Source of the DNA: Phytomonas francai
Lineage: Eukaryota; Euglenozoa; Kinetoplastea; Trypanosomatida; Trypanosomatidae
Length of the DNA stretch: 64,000 nucleotides
Assembly (NCBI GenBank): GCA_001766655.1
Contig: MJCC01000010.1
Location: 358,291 to 422,290 of the forward strand
Reading direction: 5' to 3'
A model generated the notes under the pieces. It was not told the DNA's origin and did not search any database. It saw only the letters and a program-made list of their open reading frames with translations. Positions 49,547 through 58,846 of the stretch are shown one piece after another. Made by a program: the position numbers and the translations under genes. Numbering within the stretch: the stretch's first letter is position 1; each line of letters opens with the position of its first letter.

Positions 49547-50563
49547 ATGGGAAATTGTGTTTCTTTTTGCCCTGATAAACTGTATAATTTGCTATCCTCA
49601 GCAGGTTTTATTGAGGCTAGAGGTCATCATATAAATAAAATTTTTATTAAAGGCGTCCAGTATTCTGCCATCAGTCTTATTGGGGAGGGGGGATACGCAT
49701 TCATTTATGAGGGCTTAAACAATTCGACAGGAGAATGTGTTGCATTAAAACGGTATACCTTGTTAGAGCCCAAACATCAACAACAGTGTATTGAGGAAAT
49801 CGCCATTTACCATTCATTATGTCCTCACACCCACATTGTAACACTTTATGATTCAGAAATAATTCACCGTCCGCGAACACAATCACCGGAGTTATGGATG
49901 TGTATGGAGTATTGCCAGGGCCCTTCGTTGCAGGATTATGTTAATAATCGTATCCGTATAAATCAAAGTTTTAGTGTATGTGAGGTGTATGAAATTATGA
50001 ATCAAATGCTGCAGGCTATTGGTCACTTACACTCTCAATCGCCACCTGTTTCACATTGGGATGTTAAACCAGGTAATCTTATTTTTTCGAGTAATGGGAT
50101 ATTAAAACTATGTGACTTTGGGAGCTCATCACGAATTTATTACCTTCCTCGGGATATAAATGAAATAGAAATTTCTGAGAGAGAGCTCGAATCAAGGCTG
50201 ACGATGCCTTATAGGTCACCCGAAACTCTTGATTTATGGTCGAAACAAAAAATTGATACCAAGTGTGATATTTGGTCTCTTGGTGTGATATTGTATCTTT
50301 TGGTGTTTAAAGAAATGCCTTTCGACGAGTCTCCTTTGGACATTATTGATGCAATTCCTAAAAAATATAAAAACACAACAGAACCTTGCCCAGAAGAATT
50401 TCGACCACTCATGTTAATCGTACGCACCAAAATGCTAGTGAAGAACCCGACTGACAGAGCTGATATTTTTGATGTTTCAGATGCTTTTAGTATGATCTCA
50501 GGATTTTGTCCACTCCAGAGACCAAGCCCAGGCCTACAAAGTTTCCAACGACCACGTTTTTAG
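49547..50563 (+). CDS. Predicted N-myristoylated NAK-family protein kinase with HWD motif
   Basis: A 338-residue kinase starting MGNCVSFC: Gly2 and Ser6 fit an N-myristoylation site, with Cys4 and Cys8 as possible palmitoylation sites, as in STK16. The domain spans about residues 40-320: glycine loop IGEGGYAFIYEG, Lys68 (VALKRY), a catalytic loop reading HWDVKPGN at 170-177 and DFG at 190-192. The activation segment includes a long loop and MPYRSPETLDLW, then DIWSLGVILYLLVFKEMPF, the pattern of the NAK family (GAK, AAK1, STK16). These kinases act on clathrin adaptors and Golgi traffic. The catalytic-loop Arg is replaced by Trp, but the Asp and Lys are kept, so activity is likely. The frame opens at a TTG 13 codons earlier; AG at 49514-49515 after pyrimidine-rich sequence supports the ATG at 49547. 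Confidence 0.88.
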   Translation: MGNCVSFCPDKLYNLLSSAGFIEARGHHINKIFIKGVQYSAISLIGEGGYAFIYEGLNNSTGECVALKRYTLLEPKHQQQCIEEIAIYHSLCPHTHIVTLYDSEIIHRPRTQSPELWMCMEYCQGPSLQDYVNNRIRINQSFSVCEVYEIMNQMLQAIGHLHSQSPPVSHWDVKPGNLIFSSNGILKLCDFGSSSRIYYLPRDINEIEISERELESRLTMPYRSPETLDLWSKQKIDTKCDIWSLGVILYLLVFKEMPFDESPLDIIDAIPKKYKNTTEPCPEEFRPLMLIVRTKMLVKNPTDRADIFDVSDAFSMISGFCPLQRPSPGLQSFQRPRF

Positions 50564-50849
50564 TATATTTACTTGTATCTCACATTTATTATATAACCAA
50601 CAACGCTTTTTGTCAATACGGTGCTTTATCAAAATTTATTATTGTCTTTGCTCTAACTCCGATGAAATTTTTTTTAAAGATATCATTTATTTATTCGTCA
50701 TGAGCTTAGATTACATCAAATGGATTTGGAATAATGTTTGTAAACATTCTTTTTCCGAATATTTTGATTCATCCATTTTCATAGAATTGTAAAAATATAA
50801 ATATAAATAAATAAATAAATATATATATATATACATTCTGAAAGAGCCA

Positions 50850-52922
50850 ATGCCAAGTATTTCAGCTTCTTTGGAGGCCTTTGAAAATAATTCAGATTTT
50901 AGAAATTATGCAAGGAAAATGATGGCAGATGGGCATACTTTCCCGTCTGCTAAGAAATATAATGGGAAAATGAAGACTGCTGTACTTATTACGCATGATG
51001 ACGCCCAAACAAGAAATGCATGGATGGATTGCTGCTTTCGAGATTATATTCATCATAAAAAAATGTCTGGAGCTAGCTATATCGACAGTAAGTTCATTTA
51101 TATACGTTTTTTGTTTATCGCATCAGTTGTCTCTATATTGTTGGCCTGTATTTGGCCTATATGGTCCTTTTTAATTGATGTTGATATAAAATCGTACCAC
51201 AACATTCTGGGCCTGGAGCATGGGGCAGATCCTACTGCAGTAACCAAAGCGTATCGTAAGCAAATTAAACTATGGCATCCTGACTCTAACCCGAATTGTG
51301 GGGCTTATTGTCGAACTCAAACGGAAAAGATTCAACAGGCCTATGAGGTTCTTCTTGACCGTAAAAGATATCGGTCTTTTCTGGATAATCAGTACCTTAA
51401 CGGGTTACTTCAATTGCGTTCATTATTTTTCTTCCGAATGTACTCTTTGTCTTCCAATGCCGCGCATGAAATGTCCAACTTATTATTTCACTCTTGCGGC
51501 CAAAACTTTAGAGATGATTGGAGACTTCGGTTGACATTATTTTGCCACTTGGTAACACTTATTCTATTTATATCTCACGAAATATTTGTTGTATCCGGCT
51601 TTGACATCATACTGCTCTTTCAAGTATTCTTTTTTGTGGTGAACAAGCTCAGGTCATCGGCGAGAGAAAAAGTTATGATGGACAACAAACTTTCATCATA
51701 TACAGATATTTTTAGTGAAGCGCTTTGGATGATTGGCTTTCCTGTTTCGCTCAACCTTCTTTATATTGCCTTTCATATGGATTCACTGAGTCTCATCAAG
51801 GAACTATTACGCGTAGCCTTGGGATTTCTTTATGTTATCTCCTACTTGGGAAAATTTACACCTAATCTTTACAGCAATATGAAAGAGAAAACTTTCAAGG
51901 TATCCCTTTGCTATCAGAACCAGGGGGGTCGGCCAGCGTCGGAGTTTATTTTGTTTATTCAGACTGAACTCGCATTTCTGGTGGATGATCTTTTTATTTT
52001 TACTTGCCGTGTCCCAAGCATCTATCGCATGGTTGTTTTTGCTTCGCATACATTTTATCTTTTGCAGTATTCCTTTTTCACTAGAGAATTCCCCCAGCTC
52101 GGATCGAAAAATGAACATGAGGGTAATGCGTCTAACGAAGACTGCGCTAATAGTAAAAAAAAAATGTCCCAAAACCAAGGGACAGCGGTGCATCAAGAGC
52201 TGAGTGAAACCGATGCAAAACTTCTTACAAAACTGGATCAAGATTCAACTTGCTGGCTGGATGTACCAAGATCCAAGTATAACTATGTGATGCTAATGAT
52301 GATTGCTAAGTTAGTAGAGCATGGTGGGAACAATATTATCGTGGATTTTACCTGCACATCTGATATGGAAAATATTGCATTTTTTTTACTTGATACAAAA
52401 ACACATCTAAAAAGTGGCACGCTTTTGATACGGGATCCACCTATGGCACGATTAATTGGCCTTGAATGTGGCCCATTCCAGTCAGCACCTTGCACAGATA
52501 AAGAGCGACTTGATGTCAAGTGCTTGCAAGAGTCTTGTCTTCGCAGCCTAGGCCCAGAAGCCAATCTGACGGCATCTGAGGTGTGGTGTATGCGCAAGTA
52601 CATCCCATTAACAGGTGCACCAGTTCCACAAAGCGCCTTTGAGAGTCTATTTTTTGGTGTTTTATTTTGCTTGTTGCTGCTAACAGTTTGTTTTTTTACA
52701 AAAATAAGTCCAGCCCCTATTGATCTTTTCGACAGCCTAACATATCTACCTCCTTCAATGCAACCTTTGCGTGTTTCACGATTCTCTAATATTCTGCGCA
52801 GAGAACATATTCTTAACAGGGCAAATAGTGGTTTGTTTACCTTCTGGAATAGTAGTTTCGTGCTTTGCACCGTGGATTTTTGGGATTCGTATCGGCAACT
52901 CCTTTTTTACACTACTTCTTAG
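50850..52922 (+). CDS. Multi-pass membrane J-domain (DnaJ) protein
   Basis: A 690-residue protein. A polar N terminus of about 80 residues is followed by a membrane span at about 84-110 (FLFIASVVSILLACIWPIW) and a J domain at about 114-182 (YHNILGLEHGADPTAVTKAY, with the HPD motif in KLWHPDSN near 142). Several hydrophobic segments follow at about 225-255, 285-320 and 380-410, then a polar region and a last span near 595-612 (SLFFGVLFCLLLLTVCFF). J domains stimulate Hsp70 ATPase. A J domain next to a span suggests an ER or other organelle membrane partner for Hsp70/BiP, but the orientation is not certain. It is not a clear Sec63, since no Brl domain is recognised. Upstream lies an AT microsatellite (50,800-50,832) directly before the ATG. 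Confidence 0.85.
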   Translation: MPSISASLEAFENNSDFRNYARKMMADGHTFPSAKKYNGKMKTAVLITHDDAQTRNAWMDCCFRDYIHHKKMSGASYIDSKFIYIRFLFIASVVSILLACIWPIWSFLIDVDIKSYHNILGLEHGADPTAVTKAYRKQIKLWHPDSNPNCGAYCRTQTEKIQQAYEVLLDRKRYRSFLDNQYLNGLLQLRSLFFFRMYSLSSNAAHEMSNLLFHSCGQNFRDDWRLRLTLFCHLVTLILFISHEIFVVSGFDIILLFQVFFFVVNKLRSSAREKVMMDNKLSSYTDIFSEALWMIGFPVSLNLLYIAFHMDSLSLIKELLRVALGFLYVISYLGKFTPNLYSNMKEKTFKVSLCYQNQGGRPASEFILFIQTELAFLVDDLFIFTCRVPSIYRMVVFASHTFYLLQYSFFTREFPQLGSKNEHEGNASNEDCANSKKKMSQNQGTAVHQELSETDAKLLTKLDQDSTCWLDVPRSKYNYVMLMMIAKLVEHGGNNIIVDFTCTSDMENIAFFLLDTKTHLKSGTLLIRDPPMARLIGLECGPFQSAPCTDKERLDVKCLQESCLRSLGPEANLTASEVWCMRKYIPLTGAPVPQSAFESLFFGVLFCLLLLTVCFFTKISPAPIDLFDSLTYLPPSMQPLRVSRFSNILRREHILNRANSGLFTFWNSSFVLCTVDFWDSYRQLLFYTTS

Positions 52923-53041
52923 TTGGTAAAATTTTCAACTGCCATCAAAAAATTTTAATTCTATCGATTCTTCAATGTTCTTATTTTCCAAAGCCTCATG
53001 CCCATCTAAAAACTTTCTTTTCCGTAATCATCCTTTTCTAA

Positions 53042-54913
53042 ATGGTTGTCTCACATTCTGCATTTTTCTGGTGTAATGTAGAAGGCCCTTACTCAAATAC
53101 AAAATACATTTTTTCCCTTGTTGTTCATACAGCCATGCATCGAGTAATAAACGGAAGGACCTCGAAAAAAGGTAAAGAGGAAAATACCATGAAATGGACT
53201 ACACATCTCCAACTTTTGAGTTTGCTTGCCGCCATGATAATTTTAAACTTATGGGCGTCTAAACAACAACCATCCCGCGTATCTAACTCTACTTTATCGC
53301 ATCAAGAAAAATCACGGGAGAATGCTACCGCAATCAGAAACTTTTCTGAATTGGAACCTTTGGCACGTTATCGTGATCCTATTAACATCAGTATTATTTC
53401 GACCGATAACATTTTTGATTCAATTTCCTTCACTAATGTACCATTGGATTCCGAATACATGGTCAACCATAAAGATCCTCTGAAGGCGACGCGTAAACTT
53501 TCACTCGAGTCTTGCTACGCGACGAATTGTAGTGCCCATCTGAGCATTACTTGGTCAATAAAAGGGCACTCCTTCAACACGAGCACTTTTCTGATCCGAC
53601 ATTTTCCGTCAAAGCAGAACAAAAAGCACCATTTGATTGGCAAGGCATCGACGGATAGCAATGAGACCACCAACGAAGGCGCGTCCTCTCTTGTGTACAC
53701 CCCCTTCCTTCAACCGGTTCTTACCCTGAGCCCTGTCATCGATTTCTCGGCCCCTCTGAATAAGGAAATGGCCAACTTCACACCGATTATTCATGAGGAG
53801 GGGAAATATGGTCCCGCGCTTTACGTGAATAATTTCTGGAATCTTCGAAAGCACATGCACGAGTTGACGAAAACCTCCATTAACAACCAAACCTTATCTG
53901 TGGAACTGTCGCCCCTGAAAGCTTGGAAGTTAATTGTTTTCGAGAAATTCGATGAGTCCGTACGACAGCAAGTGGCCATGGGGTTTTCAAGCGATGAGGG
54001 TCTTGACGAAATGAAGGGTATTTTTTTGGACAACAACCCATACTTTCTTGCTCTAACGGCATTGGTAACCATTCTGCACATGGTATTTGAATATTTGGCC
54101 CTCGCCAATGATGTAAAGTTTTGGCGTGGAAAGAAAGACTTCAAAGGATTGTCCTTGCGCACGGTGGTTATCAATTGCTACTTTCAGACAATTATTTTCC
54201 TCTACTTATACGACACCAATGAAACTTCGTGGACGGTTCTACTTCCATCCGGTATTGGAGTCTTGATGGAGTATTGGAAAGTAGTCCAATGCATCACTTT
54301 AGTGGAAGATTCAGCTGCAGACAAGGCGACACCAACGTCCAATATTGAGGGAGCTGAAGGTGGCCAAGGTTCCGAAAAAGTTCGTTCCTTTTCGGTGGCT
54401 GGGTATAAAATTCAATTTCGAGACTCCTACGATAAGAAAACCAGAAAACACGATGAAACGGCGGTGCGCTGGCTCATGTACTGTATGGTTCCGATTCTTT
54501 TCGGATATAGTGTTTACTCATTAGTTTACGGCGAACACAAAAGCTGGTATTCCTTTTTCATTAATACACAGGTTCAGTTTATTTATTTCTTCGGATTCGC
54601 TGCGATGACGCCACAAATTTTTGTCAACTACAAACTAAAGAGTGTCGGACAGCTTCCTTGGAGAACTTTTGTTTTCAAGGCGTTAAACACAGTTATTGAT
54701 GATTTTTTTGCATTTATAATACAAATGCCGTGGCTACATCGTATAGCATGTTTTCGAGATGACATCGTCTTTGCAATCCTTTTATATCAACGGTGGATAT
54801 ACCCTGTTGACACGTCTAGGATCGGTGACGATGAAGGATTAGAGGATGAAAGTATAACAACAGAGCAAGGAAAACCAGTTGAAGCATCTGAAAATAGTAA
54901 GAAAAACAACTAA
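53042..54913 (+). CDS. CLPTM1: CLPTM1 family membrane protein
   Basis: A 623-residue protein. A hydrophobic segment near residues 58-76 (LLSLLAAMIILNLW) may be a signal anchor. A long luminal part with several N-glycosylation sequons (NST, NAT, NFS, NIS) reaches about residue 330, and five or so membrane spans follow. The conserved family block is clear: FWRGKKDFKGLSLRTVVINC, YDTNETSWTVLLPSGIGVLM, EHKSWYSFFINTQVQF, MTPQIFVNYKLKSVGQLPWR and DDIVFAILLYQRWIYPVD. CLPTM1 proteins are ER/Golgi proteins; in mammals they act on GABA-A receptor traffic and on lipid scrambling. Start: ATG at 53042, but internal Met residues near 36 and 55 are equally possible and would shorten the N terminus. The C-terminal tail is acidic. 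Confidence 0.93.
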   Translation: MVVSHSAFFWCNVEGPYSNTKYIFSLVVHTAMHRVINGRTSKKGKEENTMKWTTHLQLLSLLAAMIILNLWASKQQPSRVSNSTLSHQEKSRENATAIRNFSELEPLARYRDPINISIISTDNIFDSISFTNVPLDSEYMVNHKDPLKATRKLSLESCYATNCSAHLSITWSIKGHSFNTSTFLIRHFPSKQNKKHHLIGKASTDSNETTNEGASSLVYTPFLQPVLTLSPVIDFSAPLNKEMANFTPIIHEEGKYGPALYVNNFWNLRKHMHELTKTSINNQTLSVELSPLKAWKLIVFEKFDESVRQQVAMGFSSDEGLDEMKGIFLDNNPYFLALTALVTILHMVFEYLALANDVKFWRGKKDFKGLSLRTVVINCYFQTIIFLYLYDTNETSWTVLLPSGIGVLMEYWKVVQCITLVEDSAADKATPTSNIEGAEGGQGSEKVRSFSVAGYKIQFRDSYDKKTRKHDETAVRWLMYCMVPILFGYSVYSLVYGEHKSWYSFFINTQVQFIYFFGFAAMTPQIFVNYKLKSVGQLPWRTFVFKALNTVIDDFFAFIIQMPWLHRIACFRDDIVFAILLYQRWIYPVDTSRIGDDEGLEDESITTEQGKPVEASENSKKNN

Positions 54914-56176
54914 TGTGCGGAACTGAATACAGGGTAAGTAATGGAAATCAAGTACATAATATCAGAGATGAGTTGAGTGAATCTCAATATAAATATAAAT
55001 ATATATATGTATAGCTATTGGTGACTCTTTTCCCATTGAAAGTGATTATTTATTGCCAAAAACGATGAAAAAGAGCATGCTAATATTTTTTTGAAAAATG
55101 GATTAAACGAAGTCAATGGATGTGGTGCTTGAAGGTGTGCTCTATATGGTTTCTGAACAACATTGTTTTGTTTCCTTTTGAAAAAGCATTGCTTTGAGGA
55201 TATTTGGTGCCACACCCTAGGACCTCTTTTTGATTTTTTTTTTAAATCTCCAAAAGAAGAGGATGGAAGGGTCCAAATTCATTTAAGGAAAGAATCTCAA
55301 TAAAATCTAGTCATGCCTCATTCCGTTGCAGGTGTTTATCTTGCTCTGTTTTAGGAATACTGGATAAATTTTCGAACGGGACACTTGTAGAATCTTTGAA
55401 TTAATGGAAGCATGTCATTAACAGCTAATAGGATAGTCTTGAGAAAAGAATTGCTGTTTTCCTCTTTCGTATTGATCCTAAGGAAAATACTTGTGCAAAA
55501 TGGAACCACATCGGCAAAGGCATGTTACGAATACTAACGAAGTTTCTTCTGGCTTATGGTGTGAGTGCACAAATGCAAGCATAGCCATGTTATTTTGGGT
55601 TAATGGGGCTTGCTTGCTAATCCCAACCTTAACTTTTCTATTGTGGGATCCAGGGATTGAAAATGTAAGAACATATCCGTCAGTAGCTCCTTAATAACAT
55701 TTTTTGATGTGCTTCTTATAATGAGAATTAGAAAAAATTTACACACGTGGGGGGAGTCTACGTTGCTCAGAGGAAAAGCCTTCTAAAGTTTAGCTTTTCC
55801 ATCCCAAACTGTTCTTGGGCTACTAGGGCAGTATGTTTCTCTGAAGCCAGTTTAAAATGTCCTGGAAAGGCATGTTAGCAACGATTCCGAGAGACTGAGA
55901 GCGGACGTCGTTGGGCATGAACTTTCTCTTACACTCATTTCTTATGAGATGTAGTAAAGCTCTAGAAGTGTGCTTTAGAAACAAATGATAATAATGGCAA
56001 CCCAACATCGATGCTGTACGAGTTCCGAAGCATGTCATTCTTTCCCTTATCATGATCTTATTTGCTTATTCATATAGTTTTAGTGCATGTGTATGAAATT
56101 GAAATAAAAAAGGAATATCTGTTTCTGCAGCTATTTGCTCAAGCTTATATATATAGATATATAGGGAGACTTAGCA
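54914..56176. other. Intergenic region carrying copy B of the duplicated element
   Basis: The spacer from CLPTM1 to the reticulon-like gene. It begins with AT-rich 3' UTR sequence and includes a short TA-rich run near 55,000. Copy B of the 222-bp element is at 55,702-55,923, about 250 nt before the next ATG. A 67-codon plus-strand frame (55,491-55,694) abuts the element and is probably part of the same degenerate sequence. A short AT-rich run precedes the next ATG. Confidence 0.7.
55702..55923 (+). repeat. Copy B of the 222-bp dispersed element (in CLPTM1 3' UTR region)
   Basis: Identical to the minus-strand reading of 37,997-38,218 at 218 of 222 positions. On its minus strand, a 76-codon frame (55,823-56,053) runs through the element and ends at the same TAG as in copy A. 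In copy A that frame is broken by a TGA upstream and a TGA inside. It lies about 790 nt after the CLPTM1 stop. Confidence 0.92.
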
Positions 56177-58846
56177 ATGCACGTTGAGTTCAGAGTTAGC
56201 GAAGTATCAAATATATGCGCATTTGGCGCAAGTAATTATCATTCTGTGAGGGATCTGGTGATGCGCAATGCCAGAGCTCAGTCAAATAGCTCTCAAAGCA
56301 ATATGCCTCGCAATAAGAATGCCAAGAAAGCGTCTACACAAGGTGTCAATGTATCCCCGTTCCCATCTTTACCGAGTTCGAAAGAAAGGGAAGGTAACTA
56401 TAGTCCAGTCAAAAGTAAACTTACCTTCGAGTATGAGCAAAGTTTTAGCCCTCGGCTGCGCGCCCAGTTCATTTTGGAGCGAATTGTAAATCTGGAGACA
56501 ATTGAGCTAGTGGCAAAAGCCGAAAGAATGGAACCGCGGAATGGGCCGAAGACAACTCTCGGCGACAGCGAGGTCAGCATCACGCGATATAGGGTTTTCC
56601 CTAAAGAGGCCATTCTAGCCTCTCTGCCCGCTTCGGCGGCGGACTGCGTTGTGAAGATCCGGCTCATTCAGCTTCCCCCGAAGCTCGAAATTACGCCCAC
56701 CAGTAGAGACTTATTTCGAAAGACCGATGATTCGCATAATAATGAATCGTTTTCCGGTGACCCGTTATGTATTGGAGTCGCCAAAATTACGCTTCGTGAG
56801 CTTATTATGATTCGTAGTGGGGTACGCATGGTATTACAACCCAAGCAAAGCACTGTTAGAGTTGTGGAGGGGCTTACTCAAAATGCAGAGGTTAGGAATA
56901 AAATCTTAGGGAAGGATGTTGGCGGAACCGCCTCCTTAACGCTTCAGGTTTTATCCTATTCGTTTAGCAATGTATCGCATTCTGCCTTGCTACTCTATCA
57001 CGAACCTCAACCTAAAAGTCACCTAAGCGATGGTGTCGAGACCATTAGTACCCGTCTTGCTGAGAACCAAACCAGTAGAAATGTTTCGTCTGAATTTAGC
57101 CCATTGCGCATCAAGACTGGAGAGCGTGAGCTTCCCAGTCAGGACGAATTATATTCAAATGTAGAGGAACCTCAAAGCGTGTACTCATCTCCGTCATTGT
57201 GTGGAAGGCAAGCTGAGGCTGATAAGTTGCATTTAAACACACCGGCAATACGATTTGTTCTAATTCCGTATATCTCACTAGCGATTCTTTTCCTTCTCCT
57301 ACATGACGCCATTTTGTGGAGAAAACCGATTGTGACATTCAATATTGTTGCATTACTTGTCTTTGCAATGTCTGTAAATATGCTGGGTGGGGCCGTAGTG
57401 CTTATTTTTTTTGCTTATTTGGTTGTATTCATAAAAACATTGTCGAAGCTTCTCCATATACCTATCGTTGATTTGAACTCAGGGTCTCTTGTATCGGAGT
57501 CATTCACGAGAGAAACTACCCGAAACGTCCTGTATAGCCGTCGCTATACTTTTCTGAATGCTTTAGTTCGTGCTAAGCTTTTTTTTTGCCAAGGGCTCCA
57601 AGAGGATAGCTTCTATGAGTTGGCGCTCGCTTTTCATATCGTCCGAAATCATAAATCCAGTATACTTATTAAAGGCATCCTACTTTCCCTAGGCATATCC
57701 TTTCTCCCGACGGAATTGTTCTGTTTCATGTTGATTTTCAGCATTTTCGTATTATATCCAATTTCTTTTCGGTTTCCCACGATTCGTAGTCCGACGAAAA
57801 AGCGGTGTCAGACCGCGTTACGCTTCCGGAACATACTGAATGCGTACCGCGTTAACCAACCCATGCATATTTCGAGGATCGTAAAGGTTGTTGTGGTTTT
57901 GCAGAAGCCGACCAATAATTTTGGACCCTTGCATACAAATACTCATACTTGCCATGCGTTGAGGCCTGCGTTGTATAACACAGGGGAAAGCGAAACGAAA
58001 TCTCAAATCCAACACCTCTCGGACATCCGTCGACAACCCATTGATTCGTTCGTTATCGACCACATGAATGTCGAGGCCGTGGAAAGGCAGCAGCTCATTA
58101 ATGTAATGCGACTGTCGTTTGCGCTTGTAGTCATCACCGATAATGATCCTTCGTCGGATAAAATCCTTCTCAGATTACTCACACATTTTAAAAGCACTCA
58201 ACTTTTGAAAGATAAACCGACCGATGAGCGCTTAAGTAATGCAGAAGCGCTTGAATTGGGTGCTATTGGAACGGATGTGCACCGCTCATCCACTATAATC
58301 ACGGAAGATGCCTTTGATACCTTTTTTTCTCAAACGTTGAACCTGTTAAATTTTATTAAAAAAAATGCCTCTCTTCAGACGTACGTTTCACCGTCATGTT
58401 CGCTCCATACGGGTAATCTCATACCCTTGGAGCTTCTTGCGCATCCTTTGTGGCTTGTTGAAGAGGGCAAGGATGATGGAATAACCGCTACTATTAAAGC
58501 CATTTCGAAGTGTGACTCTATAAAGGTTGGCAAAATGGCTCCTTGTCCGGGAATTGACAATGACGCTCGATCTATGGCATTACTCGCAGGGTACCTGATG
58601 CAAGGGTTTGGTTTGTCTGTTTACTCTCAGGGAGAAAACTCCGCTTGTGCGATTATTATTCCGCTGAAGCCGATCTCAAATGGTTTTCAGGTTGCACCAA
58701 AGCCTAATTCGTGCTCACCCCACCTTTTGCAAGCTCTGGAGGAGATTTGGCTTGGGGGGAAGTATTTTGAAGTCCAGAAGGGCATTCCAATTGGGATAGA
58801 CCTTGTACTCAAAATCATTTATACATACAAAGACAGACGTAATTGA
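56177..58846 (+). CDS. Reticulon-like membrane protein with long N- and C-terminal regions
   Basis: An 889-residue protein. Residues 80-265 look strand-rich (RLRAQFILERIVNLETIELV, then VVKIRLIQLPPKLEI) and may be a divergent C2-like sandwich. Residues 358-532 carry the membrane part: a span at 358-377, a WRKP motif at 381-384 followed by a long hydrophobic hairpin (385-422), a 70-residue polar loop, then a second hairpin (495-532). Two hairpins around a loop of about 70 residues, with a W..P motif at the front, is the reticulon homology domain plan, so it may shape tubular ER. The C-terminal 350 residues have no recognised domain. No TM outside 358-532. I call it reticulon-like on architecture only; an ER-phagy FAM134-like role would be a guess. 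Start ATG at 56177. Confidence 0.68.
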   Translation: MHVEFRVSEVSNICAFGASNYHSVRDLVMRNARAQSNSSQSNMPRNKNAKKASTQGVNVSPFPSLPSSKEREGNYSPVKSKLTFEYEQSFSPRLRAQFILERIVNLETIELVAKAERMEPRNGPKTTLGDSEVSITRYRVFPKEAILASLPASAADCVVKIRLIQLPPKLEITPTSRDLFRKTDDSHNNESFSGDPLCIGVAKITLRELIMIRSGVRMVLQPKQSTVRVVEGLTQNAEVRNKILGKDVGGTASLTLQVLSYSFSNVSHSALLLYHEPQPKSHLSDGVETISTRLAENQTSRNVSSEFSPLRIKTGERELPSQDELYSNVEEPQSVYSSPSLCGRQAEADKLHLNTPAIRFVLIPYISLAILFLLLHDAILWRKPIVTFNIVALLVFAMSVNMLGGAVVLIFFAYLVVFIKTLSKLLHIPIVDLNSGSLVSESFTRETTRNVLYSRRYTFLNALVRAKLFFCQGLQEDSFYELALAFHIVRNHKSSILIKGILLSLGISFLPTELFCFMLIFSIFVLYPISFRFPTIRSPTKKRCQTALRFRNILNAYRVNQPMHISRIVKVVVVLQKPTNNFGPLHTNTHTCHALRPALYNTGESETKSQIQHLSDIRRQPIDSFVIDHMNVEAVERQQLINVMRLSFALVVITDNDPSSDKILLRLLTHFKSTQLLKDKPTDERLSNAEALELGAIGTDVHRSSTIITEDAFDTFFSQTLNLLNFIKKNASLQTYVSPSCSLHTGNLIPLELLAHPLWLVEEGKDDGITATIKAISKCDSIKVGKMAPCPGIDNDARSMALLAGYLMQGFGLSVYSQGENSACAIIIPLKPISNGFQVAPKPNSCSPHLLQALEEIWLGGKYFEVQKGIPIGIDLVLKIIYTYKDRRN

